A stretch of 64,000 nt of DNA. Origin: Acinetobacter calcoaceticus ANC 3811 (lineage in GTDB: Bacteria > Pseudomonadota > Gammaproteobacteria > Pseudomonadales > Moraxellaceae). The stretch covers positions 1,026,240-1,090,239 of the forward strand of contig NZ_KB976986.1 in assembly GCF_000399665.1 (NCBI RefSeq). Direction: 5' to 3'. The position numbers and the translations under genes are program-made. The notes under the pieces are model-generated. The model ran no database searches. It saw only the letters and a list, made by a program, of their open reading frames with translations, and had not been told where the DNA came from. Numbering within the stretch: position 1 is the first letter of the stretch; every line of letters starts with the position of its first letter. This document shows positions 38,799-49,025 of this stretch, piece by piece.

Positions 38799-40760
38799 TT
38801 AGAAACTATAAGTCGCTTTTACAAAGTAATTGCGACCATAGAGTTTAGTATTAAAGGTTTTGTTTTTATCTTCCAGATCAACATCGGTTAGGTTTTTTAC
38901 ACCATAGTCCAATGTTAAACGTGGCGAAAGTGGTGAAGTAAATGTCACATCATAAGTGGTATAGGCTGGTAACTCTTTAGTTGCAGAGTACATTTGTTTA
39001 CCAACGTAGCTTACGCCTGCATTTACACGGAAGTCTTCAACTGGTGCCCAAGAAACTGAACCATTAGCCAGCCATTCTGGTCGTTCAGTTAAGTCTTTAC
39101 CTGTGGTTTTATTTTTTGCATCGAGGTAAGTGGCATTTGCCTTAACACCTAGATTATCCGTGAAGTCGTAACCACCTGTAAGCTCAACTCCTTTAAGTTC
39201 TGCACGGCTTACATTAGTCCAGATTTTTCTAAAATCACCCACTAAACGCGGGTCTCCATCACTTAAGGTAATGGCTTCAATGAGATTTTTCACATCGTTT
39301 TGGAAAACTGTAACTCCAGCATTCCAGTTTGGACGGGTTACAATTAAAGATGCTTCGTAGTTGGTACTTTCTTCTGGTTCTAGGTCTGGATTACCTCGAA
39401 TGTGACAACTACCGCCACATGAAATCATTGAGTAATTGATATCTAACTGTGCTGGAGACGGAACTTTATAAGCTTGACCAACACCACCTTTTAAGACAAC
39501 ACCTTCAGCAAGTTCATAAGATAAATAGGCTTTACCGGTCGATTTACCATCAAAGTCATCAAAGTCGTCGTAACGGCCACCTAGAGTTAAGGTCAGTGCA
39601 TCATTAATATGGGTATCATTTTGAACAAATACACCGTAACTTTTTTGCTGGTTTTTCCCTGTACCGATATAACTCACAACGTCTGTAATTTTTTGATCTT
39701 TATAATCAAAACCAGCTGTGGTGTTATTCATTACCCAGTCAAAGTTCGCGAAAGCACGACCAATTAAGTTTTCTTGCTTATAATTACGACTTTGTGGTGC
39801 ATCATATTCGCTGTCGTAGTCATAAATTTTGGCTGTTTCTTTTCCAATATAAGCCTCTGTTTTCCCCCAACCCCATTTTCCGCGGTGAGCAATTCCTACA
39901 TTGGTACGCTTCATTTCCGACTCTTGAATTGAGGTCGCAGCATCTTGAGTAAGTGGGCGTTTATCGTTGTTATAGCCCAAATCTAGGTCTAAAGTTTGTT
40001 GGTCATTAATATTCCAACTTAAAGTACCATTTACATTTTTGGTGTCTTTTTCTACAAAGTAAGCGCTATCTGGATCTGGTTTGCCATTTCGATACCATGC
40101 ATCGCGATTATAAGCATCTCCGGCCAAAGTAAAACTTACATTGTCGGTTAGACCGCCATATAAGTTAAATCCGTAACGGAATTGATCTTTACCATTCCCA
40201 CGGTCAGCTCGGTTATATTGTCCAAAGACCGAACCATGAAGCTGCCCGTCTTCGGCTTTCTTGGTAATAATATTGATTACGCCACCCATAGCATCTGCTC
40301 CATAGAGAGATGACATTGGTCCTCGAATAACCTCAACACGTTCAATACTATTTAAAGGAATTGCACTCCAGTCAAAGTCATTACCACGCCACATGGCACC
40401 ATTAGATGACATGCGTTTGCCATTAAGTAGAATGAGTGTGTAATTGCCTGATGTATTTAGCATTCCCCGTATAACGATTTTATCTTGACCGCTATTATAG
40501 TTATAAACCCCAGCCTGTTTTTGTAAAACATCAGCAAGGCTCAGTGCTGCACTGCGTTCAATCTCCTCACTCGTGATCACACTAATGGATGCAGGTGCTT
40601 TATCTACGTCTTGTTCTTTTAATGCAGCAGAAACCACAATAGTTTTAAGTTTTTGAACTGGTTCACTATTACCCTGCTGTTCAATATCTGTATTTGCTTG
40701 AACGGCGAAAGGAAGCAGTGTTGAGATGGCGACCACCAGCGCCTTTTTCGTTAACGTCAT
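38799..40760 (-). CDS. TonB-dependent catechol siderophore receptor
   Basis: The 653-aa (72-kDa) outer membrane receptor matches in size and position OM73 described for A. baumannii 8399. It has a signal peptide ending V-Q-A, a TonB box-like T-I-V-V-S-A, a plug domain (A-P-A-S-I-S-V-I-T, G-M-L-N-T-S-G, P-M-S-S-L-Y-G-A-D-A-M-G-G-V-I-N-I) and a barrel ending in aromatic F. It imports the ferric siderophore made by this island. It is divergent from the RND pump and shares two Fur boxes with it. Confidence 0.92.
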   Translation of the reverse strand: MTLTKKALVVAISTLLPFAVQANTDIEQQGNSEPVQKLKTIVVSAALKEQDVDKAPASISVITSEEIERSAALSLADVLQKQAGVYNYNSGQDKIVIRGMLNTSGNYTLILLNGKRMSSNGAMWRGNDFDWSAIPLNSIERVEVIRGPMSSLYGADAMGGVINIITKKAEDGQLHGSVFGQYNRADRGNGKDQFRYGFNLYGGLTDNVSFTLAGDAYNRDAWYRNGKPDPDSAYFVEKDTKNVNGTLSWNINDQQTLDLDLGYNNDKRPLTQDAATSIQESEMKRTNVGIAHRGKWGWGKTEAYIGKETAKIYDYDSEYDAPQSRNYKQENLIGRAFANFDWVMNNTTAGFDYKDQKITDVVSYIGTGKNQQKSYGVFVQNDTHINDALTLTLGGRYDDFDDFDGKSTGKAYLSYELAEGVVLKGGVGQAYKVPSPAQLDINYSMISCGGSCHIRGNPDLEPEESTNYEASLIVTRPNWNAGVTVFQNDVKNLIEAITLSDGDPRLVGDFRKIWTNVSRAELKGVELTGGYDFTDNLGVKANATYLDAKNKTTGKDLTERPEWLANGSVSWAPVEDFRVNAGVSYVGKQMYSATKELPAYTTYDVTFTSPLSPRLTLDYGVKNLTDVDLEDKNKTFNTKLYGRNYFVKATYSF

Positions 40761-40794
40761 TTCTCAGCCCTTATTCTGGATAATGATTACCACA

Positions 40795-40810
40795 TGATAA
40801 TTATTATCAT
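40795..40810. promoter_or_regulatory. Fur box for the TonB receptor gene
   Basis: TGATAATTATTATCAT at 40795-40810 is a close match to the Fur consensus core GATAATGATAATCATTATC. It lies 35 bp upstream of the receptor start. Confidence 0.8.
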
Positions 40811-40876
40811 TTATGATGTGCCGAGCATCATATACGCATGACTTTTCTTGATCAAGATAAAAATAATTATTAGTTA

Positions 40877-40896
40877 TATAATGATAATCATTATTG
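40877..40896. promoter_or_regulatory. Fur box for the RND pump gene
   Basis: TATAATGATAATCATTATTG contains a near-perfect Fur consensus. It lies about 80 bp before the RND start and probably also affects the divergent receptor. Confidence 0.88.
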
Positions 40897-40977
40897 TTTG
40901 TGCTGTAAAAAAGCGTTACCATTACACTTTCGTGTGCCTAAAAACCTATTTAAAACAATCTTAAAGTAGACATAACA

Positions 40978-43900
40978 ATGCTCTCTCGATTTTTTATCTA
41001 TCACCCTATTTTTGTTTCTGTCATTGCAATCACTATTCTTATCTTTGGTTTTCTTGCCACTTTAGCAATGCCTGTCGAACGTTACCCTAACCTTGCTCCA
41101 CCGGGTGTTACGGTTGTTGCGAACTATCGTGGTGCAGCTGCTGACACAGTCGAAGAAAGTGTGACCCAAATTTTAGAACAACAAATAAAAGGTCTGGATA
41201 ATTTGCTTTACTTTACGTCCTATAGTGAATCATCAGGAACGAGTAGCATTGATATTCATTTTAAAATTGGTACAGATATTGATAAAGCACAGCTCCAAGT
41301 ACAAAACCGAATTAATGGCGCATTAAACCGTTTACCTGAGGAAGTTCAAAGACAAGGCGTAAACATATGGAAAACCACCGGCGATATGCTACTTATTGTG
41401 GGGCTATATGATGAAACAGGTAAAACCAGCAATATTGATTTGTCTGATTATATGGTGAATCACTTTGAACAACCTTTAAGTCAGTTGCAAGGCATTGGTG
41501 AAGTTAATGTTTTTGGTTCAAGCTATGCCATGCGCATTTGGTTAAATCCAAATCAGCTTAGAAATTATCAACTTGTACCGAGTGATATTGAAAAGGCTCT
41601 CGAAGATTATAACACCCAGATTGCTGCGGGTTCGATTGGTGCAATGCCCTCTGCTTCTGACCAAAATATTTATGCAAAAGTAAAAGCAGGTTCACGTTTA
41701 AAAACAATAGATGACTTTAAATCGGTAGTCGTTAAAGCAAATGTTGACGGTAGCCTTGTTTATTTAAAAGATGTCGCGAGAGTCGAATTAGGGGCAGAAA
41801 ATTACGAAAGTATTAATACGCTTAATGGCTATCCATCGGCAGGTTTAGGGATTTCTCTAAGCCCAGATGCCAATGCAATCGAGACTTCTGCTCTTATTAA
41901 AGAAAAAATGGCTCAGCTTAGCCAGCATTTACCAGCTGGATATAAAGTCGTTTATCCGCGAGACAATACACCATTTATTGAAGAATCAATTAAGCAGGTC
42001 ATGATCACTTTGCTTGAAGCAATCGTTCTTGTTGTTATTGTGATGTATCTCTTTTTACAAAATTGGCGTGCAACTCTTATTCCAACCATTACAGTTCCCA
42101 TCGTCATTAGTGGCACATTTGTGGTGTTGTATTTATTTGGGATGAGCATTAATACGCTTACGCTATTTGCCCTAGTTTTAGCGATTGGATTATTAGTTGA
42201 TGACACGATTGTAGTCGTGGAAAATGTGGAACGGCTTATGCACGAACAACAGCTGAGTGTACGTGAAGCTTGCTTAATGTCGATGCAAGAGATTAGCGGT
42301 GCATTGGTGGGTATTACGCTGGTCTTAACCGCGGTATTTATACCAATGGCATTTTTTAGTGGTTCGACGGGTATGATTTACCGACAGTTTTCTATTACAT
42401 TAGCAGCAGCCATGTTGTTATCGCTATTTGTAGCCATGACCATCACACCAGCGATGTGTGCAGTTCTATTAAAAAAACATAATAAAAAACCCAAATGGGG
42501 ACAAGCACTTGAAGTTGCTCTTCAAAAAGTCAGATCAGCTTTTAGTTTTTTATCTGTTCGTTTAATCCAGTTTAAAGTATTTTCCAGTCTGTTGGTTGTG
42601 GTCATCGCGGTTATTTTATTTATGATTTACCGCAGTTTGCCTACAAGCTTTATTCCTAACGAAGATCAAGGATTACTTGTTGTTCCCTATAGTTTGCATA
42701 ACAGTGCTTCAATGAGCCAGACCGAAGAAATTGGAAGAATCGTCAATAATTATTTCTTTGAACATGAAGGCAAAAATATTAATACCGTACTGGTCGTGAA
42801 TGGACAAAACTTTTCAGGGAGCGGTCCAAATTTAGGTATGGCCTTTGTTTCTCTTAAACATTGGAATGAGCGTAAAGGTGAAGCCAATACGGCGAGTGCT
42901 ATTCGTGAACGTGCCCAAGCATATTTACAAAAAAACTTGCCAGCTAAAGTCATGGTAGGAATGCCACCAAGTGTATCTGGTTTAGGTCAATCTGATGCTT
43001 TAGAACTCTGGCTTAGAGATGTAAATGGTCGAGGGCGCGATGAATTAATTAAACAATATAAAGCCTTAGAAAAAGAATCTCGAAATTATTCGGCCTTTGA
43101 AAATCTAAGTCCTCTTGTAAGTGAAGATAAAGCTGAAGTATTTATTCAACTCGATCAAAATAAAGCCAAAATGTTAGGAATTGACCAACAAGCAATTCGT
43201 TCAACGCTATCGACTGCTTGGGGTGGAAACTATGTTGGCGATTTTGTTGAACGAGGTCGAATTAAGAGAATCATTATGCAAGGTGATTCAGAGTTTCGTT
43301 CTAAACCTGAAGATTTAGCGTATTGGCATGTACGAAATAATACAGGTGGAATGCTTTCCCTCGCCCATTTTGCGCAAAGTCAGTGGACAGGTGGCCCAGA
43401 AGCTCTTACCCGATTTATGGGACTGGCTGCCATTCAACTTGAAGCGAATGTAAGTTCTGGCTTTAGCTCAGGTCAAGCAATGCAACAGTTAAGTGATATG
43501 GTCAGTAAACAGTCTGGCATAGATGTCGCATGGAGTGGTCTTTCTTTACAAGAGCAACAATCTAGCCGCCAAGCAATTTATTTATATCTCATTTCTATTT
43601 TGTTTATTTTCTTATGTCTGGCTGCCTTGTATGAAAGTTGGAAAGTCCCTTTTATTATTTTATTAGGGCTTCCTCTAGGCATTACAGGCACTATTATTTT
43701 TGCTTGGATTTTTAAGTTACCTAACGATGTTTACTTTCAAATTGCCCTATTAACAGGTATTGGCTTATCTTGTAAAAATGCAATTCTCATTGTTGAGTTT
43801 GCGACTCAAGCACTCAAACAAGGGAAAAGTAAAATCGATGCGGCAAGTGAAGCGTTAAAGCTACGTTTACGTCCGATTTTGATGACATCTCTTGCCTTTG

Positions 43901-44139
43901 GTGCTGGTGTGGTTCCTTTAATTTTTGCAACTGGTGCAGGCGCTGCGAGCAGATATGAAATTGGAATGAGCGTATTTGGTAGTGTCGTGTTTGGTACCTT
44001 ACTGGTACCGCTATTTACTGTGTTCTTCTTTGTTGTAGTTCATAGTTTACCGAGTTTCCAGTGGTCAATGAGCAAACTATGGCTGAGTCGAACTTTAAGA
44101 TTTAACAGCCGTATCAAAAAGGACAATACATCCTTTTAA
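40978..44139 (+). CDS. RND transporter of the siderophore island (P114-like)
   Basis: The 1053-aa protein is a full-length HAE1-type RND pump (about 115 kDa), matching P114 of the A. baumannii 8399 cluster in size and place. It has the TM4 acidic pair (G-L-L-V-D-D-T-I-V-V-V-E-N-V-E-R) and the TM10 K-N-A-I-L-I-V-E-F motif. No adaptor or channel gene accompanies it. Its Fur-controlled promoter and setting suggest siderophore export. It may use AdeA-, AdeI- or TolC-type partners encoded elsewhere. Confidence 0.88.
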   Translation: MLSRFFIYHPIFVSVIAITILIFGFLATLAMPVERYPNLAPPGVTVVANYRGAAADTVEESVTQILEQQIKGLDNLLYFTSYSESSGTSSIDIHFKIGTDIDKAQLQVQNRINGALNRLPEEVQRQGVNIWKTTGDMLLIVGLYDETGKTSNIDLSDYMVNHFEQPLSQLQGIGEVNVFGSSYAMRIWLNPNQLRNYQLVPSDIEKALEDYNTQIAAGSIGAMPSASDQNIYAKVKAGSRLKTIDDFKSVVVKANVDGSLVYLKDVARVELGAENYESINTLNGYPSAGLGISLSPDANAIETSALIKEKMAQLSQHLPAGYKVVYPRDNTPFIEESIKQVMITLLEAIVLVVIVMYLFLQNWRATLIPTITVPIVISGTFVVLYLFGMSINTLTLFALVLAIGLLVDDTIVVVENVERLMHEQQLSVREACLMSMQEISGALVGITLVLTAVFIPMAFFSGSTGMIYRQFSITLAAAMLLSLFVAMTITPAMCAVLLKKHNKKPKWGQALEVALQKVRSAFSFLSVRLIQFKVFSSLLVVVIAVILFMIYRSLPTSFIPNEDQGLLVVPYSLHNSASMSQTEEIGRIVNNYFFEHEGKNINTVLVVNGQNFSGSGPNLGMAFVSLKHWNERKGEANTASAIRERAQAYLQKNLPAKVMVGMPPSVSGLGQSDALELWLRDVNGRGRDELIKQYKALEKESRNYSAFENLSPLVSEDKAEVFIQLDQNKAKMLGIDQQAIRSTLSTAWGGNYVGDFVERGRIKRIIMQGDSEFRSKPEDLAYWHVRNNTGGMLSLAHFAQSQWTGGPEALTRFMGLAAIQLEANVSSGFSSGQAMQQLSDMVSKQSGIDVAWSGLSLQEQQSSRQAIYLYLISILFIFLCLAALYESWKVPFIILLGLPLGITGTIIFAWIFKLPNDVYFQIALLTGIGLSCKNAILIVEFATQALKQGKSKIDAASEALKLRLRPILMTSLAFGAGVVPLIFATGAGAASRYEIGMSVFGSVVFGTLLVPLFTVFFFVVVHSLPSFQWSMSKLWLSRTLRFNSRIKKDNTSF

Positions 44140-44153
44140 AAGTTAGAATAAAA

Positions 44154-44178
44154 AATGGCAGATATTAAATCTGCCATT
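44154..44178. terminator. Bidirectional intrinsic terminator
   Basis: AATGGCAGAT pairs with ATCTGCCATT, with A- and T-runs on both sides. It separates the convergent RND gene and dhb operon. Confidence 0.9.
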
Positions 44179-44193
44179 TTTTATTCTTTCAAT

Positions 44194-45066
44194 TTAAGCG
44201 ACTAGCTTATCAATCCAAACTTCTAGGGTTGGTTGTTCAGCTAAATCTTCAAAGCTTACCTGTGCGCCGTAAGCTTGCCATTTACCCACTAATGTCATGA
44301 GGCGTACCGAATCAAGTCCAAGCATGAGTAAATCATCATTTAACTGAATGTCTGATGCTGGAATCTGAAGTTGTTCACTCACTGCCAAAACAATACCTTC
44401 TTCAGTGAGTGGTGAGACTGCTTGTTCAAGCGCCCAAGCTCGTGTGACTTGCTGAGTTGTCATGACTTGCCCACAACGTGTACTTGTATATTTTAAAGCC
44501 ATATCGTGTTCTTCACGGCTAAAATCAGCGAGTGCATCTCCGCATAAAAACGGCTGAATATTTAGCATGAAAGCTTCTGCGGCACTCATAAGGCAACCAA
44601 TATGGGCATAGACACCACAAATGATCAGTTGATCGCGATTTGACTCACGCATAAGTTGTTCGAGTGGCGAAAATTTAAAAGCGCTATAACGCCATTTTGT
44701 TAAGACAGTATCATTTTTATCAGGCGTAATTTCCGGCAAAATTTGGGTAATATATGGGTCATCTTTTAGGCCTGTGCCCCAAAAGTCAGTTAATAACTGG
44801 CGATGTTCAGGTGTCTGGTTACCAGGCTGTGCAGTATAGACCACAGGGATATTAAACTTACGCGCAGTTTCAATCAGTTCTTTGGTATTTTTAATGAGCT
44901 CTGGAATAGGCGCTTGAGTTTGATCATAAAAATCTAAAAAATATTGCTGCATATCATGTACTAATAAAACAGCGCGGTTGGTATGGAGCTGCCAATGTGT
45001 TTTATTCGCTGTAAATTCGTGCGCTTGTGGCATGCTGTAACTAGCAATTTTAGGAATACTCATCAA
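44194..45066 (-). CDS. dhbB: DhbB/EntB: isochorismatase with aryl carrier domain
   Basis: The 290-aa bifunctional protein has an isochorismatase domain (residues 1-205; V-L-L-V-H-D-M-Q-Q-Y-F, T-K-W-R-Y-S-A-F, G-V-Y-A-H-I-G-C). It converts isochorismate to 2,3-dihydro-2,3-dihydroxybenzoate. The C-terminal carrier domain has the phosphopantetheine Ser in L-G-L-D-S-V-R-L. DHB is loaded there by DhbE and passed to the NRPS. It is last in the dhbACEB operon, 18 bp after dhbE. Confidence 0.95.
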   Translation of the reverse strand: MMSIPKIASYSMPQAHEFTANKTHWQLHTNRAVLLVHDMQQYFLDFYDQTQAPIPELIKNTKELIETARKFNIPVVYTAQPGNQTPEHRQLLTDFWGTGLKDDPYITQILPEITPDKNDTVLTKWRYSAFKFSPLEQLMRESNRDQLIICGVYAHIGCLMSAAEAFMLNIQPFLCGDALADFSREEHDMALKYTSTRCGQVMTTQQVTRAWALEQAVSPLTEEGIVLAVSEQLQIPASDIQLNDDLLMLGLDSVRLMTLVGKWQAYGAQVSFEDLAEQPTLEVWIDKLVA

Positions 45067-45084
45067 ATTTTTCCTTTTTTATCT

Positions 45085-46749
45085 TTAAGCAAGAACATTG
45101 GTGTTGGTTTCAAATTGTTGACGTAATCTTTTTTTGTCGATTTTTCCAAAGGCTGTATATGGAAATTGCTCGATAAATTCGACTCGATCGGGAATTTTGT
45201 AGGTTGCAAGTCCATAATCTTTTAGATGTTGACGAACTGACATTGCAAGGCGAATTGGGCTTGGATCATCAGCGTGTACTTGCCATGCAATAAAGGCACA
45301 ACTTTTTTCACCCATGATTTCATCAGGCATAGCGACCAGTGCTGCTAGACGAATTTGTGGATGAGTTAATAAAGCTTGTTCAACCTCTTCGGTCGCAATT
45401 TTTTCACCAGCGCGATTGATTTGTTCTTTTGAACGACCTTCCACAACAATGCAGCCATCTTCGCGAATACGTACTAAATCGCCTGTTCGATAAAAACCAT
45501 CCGGTGTGAAAGAACGTGCATTGTGCTCTGGTGCTTGATAATAGCCACGAATAGTATAGGGACCGCGAGTCAGCAAATGCCCCACGTCTCCCGCTTCTAC
45601 TGGCTGATCATTATCATCCAGCACCAAAATTTCATCATCTAGTGAGATTTTTAAACCTTGGGTATGAATAATTTGCTCTTTTGTCATGTCAAAATGGGTG
45701 TAATTCACCAGCCCTTCAGCCATGCCAAAAACTTGTTGTAGATTGACTTGAAACTCATCAATCAAGCGTGTGGCAACTGCATCGGGTAAACGCGCTCCTC
45801 CGACTTGTAAGCAACGTAGAGTCGACAATATTGGATCTTGATCTTTCGCTGCTTTATCCATCCAAGGTCGAACCAAAGCAGGAACCAAGCAAGCATCAGT
45901 CACACCGTGTTTTTTGATCAATGAAAAAGCAGTTTCAGGGCTTGGGTCAGTTCCTAAAACTACAGCCCCGCCTGAATGAAAAATGCCTAAAGAACCGGCC
46001 GAGCTCATTGAAAAATTATGTGCCGCGGGTAAAACCATGAGTAAACGTGATGCCTGATTAAGACGGCAGATTTTCGCGCTCTCACGCACACTGTAGAGAT
46101 AATCATCATGAGTACGTGGAATCAATTTAGGAACACCGGTACTTCCACCTGAAAGTTGTAAAAAAGCAACCTGATCTGCCGTAGTCGGTGCAATCGCCTC
46201 ATCTAGAATATTGGTTTCTTTTAATAGATTTTGAATTGCTACAAATTTGTCGGCATTTCCAAGGACAAATACATGTTCTAAGCAAAGAGCAGTTTGCTGA
46301 AGCTTTTCAGCTAGCTCTCGGTAGTCAAATTTTTGTGCACCAAAATCAGCACAGAAATAAGCTTTTGCTTCGGTTTGTTTGAAAAAACTACTGAGTTCGG
46401 CATATCGATGGGCAGGCAAAGACATGATAGGTAAAGCACCAAGCCGGATTAGTGCAAAAAATAAAACATAGAACTGATAGTGATTCGGCATTTGTACAAC
46501 CGCTTTGTCACCAGCTCTTAGTCCATGTTGATATAAATGGCTTGTACAGTAATCAACTAAATGATCAAACTCAGCGTAACTAATGGCTTTATCCCCATCA
46601 TATACTGCAATATTTTGCGGGTATTTTTGAGCACTTTCACGCAAGAAATCACTCAGGTTTTGTCTAAGCCAATAACCCTTTTTACGATAAATCTCAGCAA
46701 ATTCTGCTGGATATGGCACAGCGCCCTTTAAATAATTCTTTGTTGTCAT
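45085..46749 (-). CDS. dhbE: DhbE/EntE: 2,3-dihydroxybenzoate-AMP ligase
   Basis: The 554-aa adenylating enzyme activates DHB with ATP and transfers it to the DhbB carrier. The P-loop is L-Q-L-S-G-G-S-T-G-V-P-K. The aryl-acid signature region A-H-N-F-S-M-S-S carries the pocket Asn. [10 protein letters not shown] and the C-terminal catalytic Lys motif G-K-I-D-K-K are also present. Overall similarity to EntE/DhbE is high. It lies 11 bp after dhbC. Confidence 0.96.
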   Translation of the reverse strand: MTTKNYLKGAVPYPAEFAEIYRKKGYWLRQNLSDFLRESAQKYPQNIAVYDGDKAISYAEFDHLVDYCTSHLYQHGLRAGDKAVVQMPNHYQFYVLFFALIRLGALPIMSLPAHRYAELSSFFKQTEAKAYFCADFGAQKFDYRELAEKLQQTALCLEHVFVLGNADKFVAIQNLLKETNILDEAIAPTTADQVAFLQLSGGSTGVPKLIPRTHDDYLYSVRESAKICRLNQASRLLMVLPAAHNFSMSSAGSLGIFHSGGAVVLGTDPSPETAFSLIKKHGVTDACLVPALVRPWMDKAAKDQDPILSTLRCLQVGGARLPDAVATRLIDEFQVNLQQVFGMAEGLVNYTHFDMTKEQIIHTQGLKISLDDEILVLDDNDQPVEAGDVGHLLTRGPYTIRGYYQAPEHNARSFTPDGFYRTGDLVRIREDGCIVVEGRSKEQINRAGEKIATEEVEQALLTHPQIRLAALVAMPDEIMGEKSCAFIAWQVHADDPSPIRLAMSVRQHLKDYGLATYKIPDRVEFIEQFPYTAFGKIDKKRLRQQFETNTNVLA

Positions 46750-46760
46750 CTATTTATTCC

Positions 46761-47984
46761 TTATCGTAGTAATTGATTTGGTGAAATCTGGAATCCGTCC
46801 AGCACAGTTCGAAATTTAGCCGCAGTTTCAGCATGTTCAGCTTGTGGACGAGAAGCTTCCACAATCCCTGCACCAGCAAATAAACGAGTAATGTTTTGAT
46901 AAATTCGGGCACAGCGAACAGTCACCGACCATTCACCATTACCTTGTTCATCTGCCCAGCCCATAGTTCCTGCAAATAATTCACGGTTAAATGGTTCAAG
47001 TTGCTGAATTAATTCTTTAGCAATCGGACTAGGTTCCCCACAAATTGCAGGTGTTGGGTGCAAGCGTTCAATTAAGTCAAAAACATGTGTATCGGCTTGC
47101 TTAAGTTCGCCAGTAATATGTGATGCCAAGTGCCAGAGGCGTTTGGTACGAATCAGGGATGGTTGTTTAGGTACTTTTAACTCCTTACAAAAAGGTGTGA
47201 GCTCATCGGCAATCATTTCGATGACGAGTGCATGCTCATGTTGATCTTTTTGTGAAGCAAGTAATGCTCTGGCGTTATTTTGGTCTAGGGTTGGATCGTC
47301 ATCACGAGCCAATGTGCCAGCAACCGGTTTACTCCAGATTTTTGTATTTTGCTTTGCAATTAAGAGTTCGGGGCTTGCACCGACAAACCACCCTTCACTT
47401 TGAGGATGCCTCGCGACTGCATAGTTATAGCCTTCGGGATTATGCTTAGCTAAATTATAAAATAAGTCCGAGACGGGAATATTTTGTTCAAATTCAAGTT
47501 GTAAAATACGAGCAAGTACGGCTTTATCAAGTTTTTTTGCTTGCATTTGCTGAACTAAATATTCAACTTGCTGTTGGTAATGTTCACCTAAAGGGAAATA
47601 ATCAGCCTTTTCTAAAGATAAAGAACCAAAATCAATATCGGATTGTGCATAGAGTACTTTCTGATAGATTTTTGCATTTTGCATCAGCATTAAATTGACA
47701 TCGGCTGCCGAGCAAAATGGTAATCCGCCCATAATTTTGACGTCTTTATAACCGTCATTAATTGCAAGTTGTAATTGAGCTCGTGCTTCATCTAACCAAT
47801 CTTTTAAAAGGCTATTTTTAGCGACTTGAATATCTCGTAATTTTTGATGACTATTGATGGTGTATTCTGGCGTTGTGAAAATAAAACCTGCGTCATTTCC
47901 ACAATTCAAAATTTCTTGTGCTAGTGCAACGCGGCTTTCAGTAAAATTTTCTCGTTGGATAAAATACGGATGCTGTGCCGACAT
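46761..47984 (-). CDS. dhbC: DhbC/EntC: isochorismate synthase
   Basis: The 407-aa chorismate-utilising enzyme isomerises chorismate to isochorismate, the first committed step. Motifs are W-F-V-G-A-S-P-E-L-L, S-K-P-V-A-G-T-L-A-R, H-P-T-P-A-I-C-G-E-P and F-A-G-A-G-I-V-E-A-S. The length is normal. It starts 44 bp after dhbA. Confidence 0.95.
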   Translation of the reverse strand: MSAQHPYFIQRENFTESRVALAQEILNCGNDAGFIFTTPEYTINSHQKLRDIQVAKNSLLKDWLDEARAQLQLAINDGYKDVKIMGGLPFCSAADVNLMLMQNAKIYQKVLYAQSDIDFGSLSLEKADYFPLGEHYQQQVEYLVQQMQAKKLDKAVLARILQLEFEQNIPVSDLFYNLAKHNPEGYNYAVARHPQSEGWFVGASPELLIAKQNTKIWSKPVAGTLARDDDPTLDQNNARALLASQKDQHEHALVIEMIADELTPFCKELKVPKQPSLIRTKRLWHLASHITGELKQADTHVFDLIERLHPTPAICGEPSPIAKELIQQLEPFNRELFAGTMGWADEQGNGEWSVTVRCARIYQNITRLFAGAGIVEASRPQAEHAETAAKFRTVLDGFQISPNQLLR

Positions 47985-48028
47985 CTCGCAACTCCTTATA
48001 CAGTTATTTTGTTGTAATGAATGAATGT

Positions 48029-48799
48029 TTAAACGCCTAAAGTGGCTCCTCCATCAACCACAATTTCTTGCATGGTAATTTGTGCAGCTTGATCAGAAAG
48101 TAAAAAGCTGACCGTATTCGCAATATCTTCAGGCTGGGCTAATTTTCTTAAAGGAATGCCTGTACGGTATTGGCTTAAATCTCCATCGATTACCGCAGGC
48201 GGAGGTGAATTATCTGTCCAAAGCTGCTGCTGCATTTGGGTTAGCGTAGAGCCTGGTGAAACAATATTAAGCCTTACTTGGTGGGGTGCGATTTCAAGCG
48301 CAAGATTACGGCAGTAATGGCTGAGTGCAGCTTTACTCGTTGCATACATGCCAAGTTGTATACGTGGCATACGTGAACTATTCGAGCTAATCGTGACAAT
48401 ACTTCCCTGCTTTTTTTCACAAAAGTGCTTGGCAAGTTGTTGACTAATTGCGATGGGTGCCATGACATTTACAGCGAAAAGTGTTTGCCAGTCTTCTGTT
48501 TTTGCTTCAAGCATAGAACGCATAATCAAAACGCCCGCTGCATTCACTAAACCCGTTACGCTATGTTTGTTTAAAATATCTGTAATGAGCTTCGCTGTTG
48601 TTTCTTGATCAGTAATATCTTGCTGAAAGCCTTGCCAACGCGATATTTCACTGCTTTCTATCTTTTGTGTGATTTCCCATTGTTCAGGATTTTCCTGTCG
48701 GTCGATGCCGATCACTTGATACCCTTGCTGCAATAATTTTTTTGCAATAGCAGCTCCAATACCTCTTGCAGCACCTGTGACTACGATGGTAGAGCTCAT
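48029..48799 (-). CDS. dhbA: DhbA/EntA: 2,3-dihydro-2,3-dihydroxybenzoate dehydrogenase
   Basis: The 256-aa short-chain dehydrogenase makes DHB with NAD. It shows the nucleotide motif T-G-A-A-R-G-I-G, the N-A-A-G motif, catalytic Ser in T-I-S-S-N-S-S and Y-A-T-S-K. It is the first gene of the minus-strand dhbA-C-E-B operon and sits behind a Fur box. Confidence 0.94.
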   Translation of the reverse strand: MSSTIVVTGAARGIGAAIAKKLLQQGYQVIGIDRQENPEQWEITQKIESSEISRWQGFQQDITDQETTAKLITDILNKHSVTGLVNAAGVLIMRSMLEAKTEDWQTLFAVNVMAPIAISQQLAKHFCEKKQGSIVTISSNSSRMPRIQLGMYATSKAALSHYCRNLALEIAPHQVRLNIVSPGSTLTQMQQQLWTDNSPPPAVIDGDLSQYRTGIPLRKLAQPEDIANTVSFLLSDQAAQITMQEIVVDGGATLGV

Positions 48800-48848
48800 G
48801 TTTTACTCCAGTTTGACTCGAATAGTAAATTCCGCCACATAATTGCAA

Positions 48849-48867
48849 ATAATTATCATTATTATCA
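48849..48867. promoter_or_regulatory. Fur box of the dhbACEB operon
   Basis: ATAATTATCATTATTATCA at 48849-48867 matches the Fur consensus well and lies 50 bp upstream of dhbA. Confidence 0.85.
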
Positions 48868-48982
48868 AGTGCGATAAATATCAAACATAAGATTACAATC
48901 TAAATCAAGTTATTTATTAACCAAGAATCCTCCTTATTTAATTGATTTTTAATAATTTTAAGAAAACCCATCTTTTTTTATT

Positions 48983-49025
48983 GATTATAATGATAATTGT
49001 TTTCATTTACTAATGAGAATCATTT
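48983..49025. promoter_or_regulatory. Double Fur box before the esterase-NRPS operon
   Basis: GATTATAATGATAATTGTTTTCAT-like sequence at 48983-49006 and AATGAGAATCATT at 49013-49025 are two adjacent Fur-type matches. They overlap a TTG once possible as the esterase start, which supports the downstream ATG. Confidence 0.75.
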
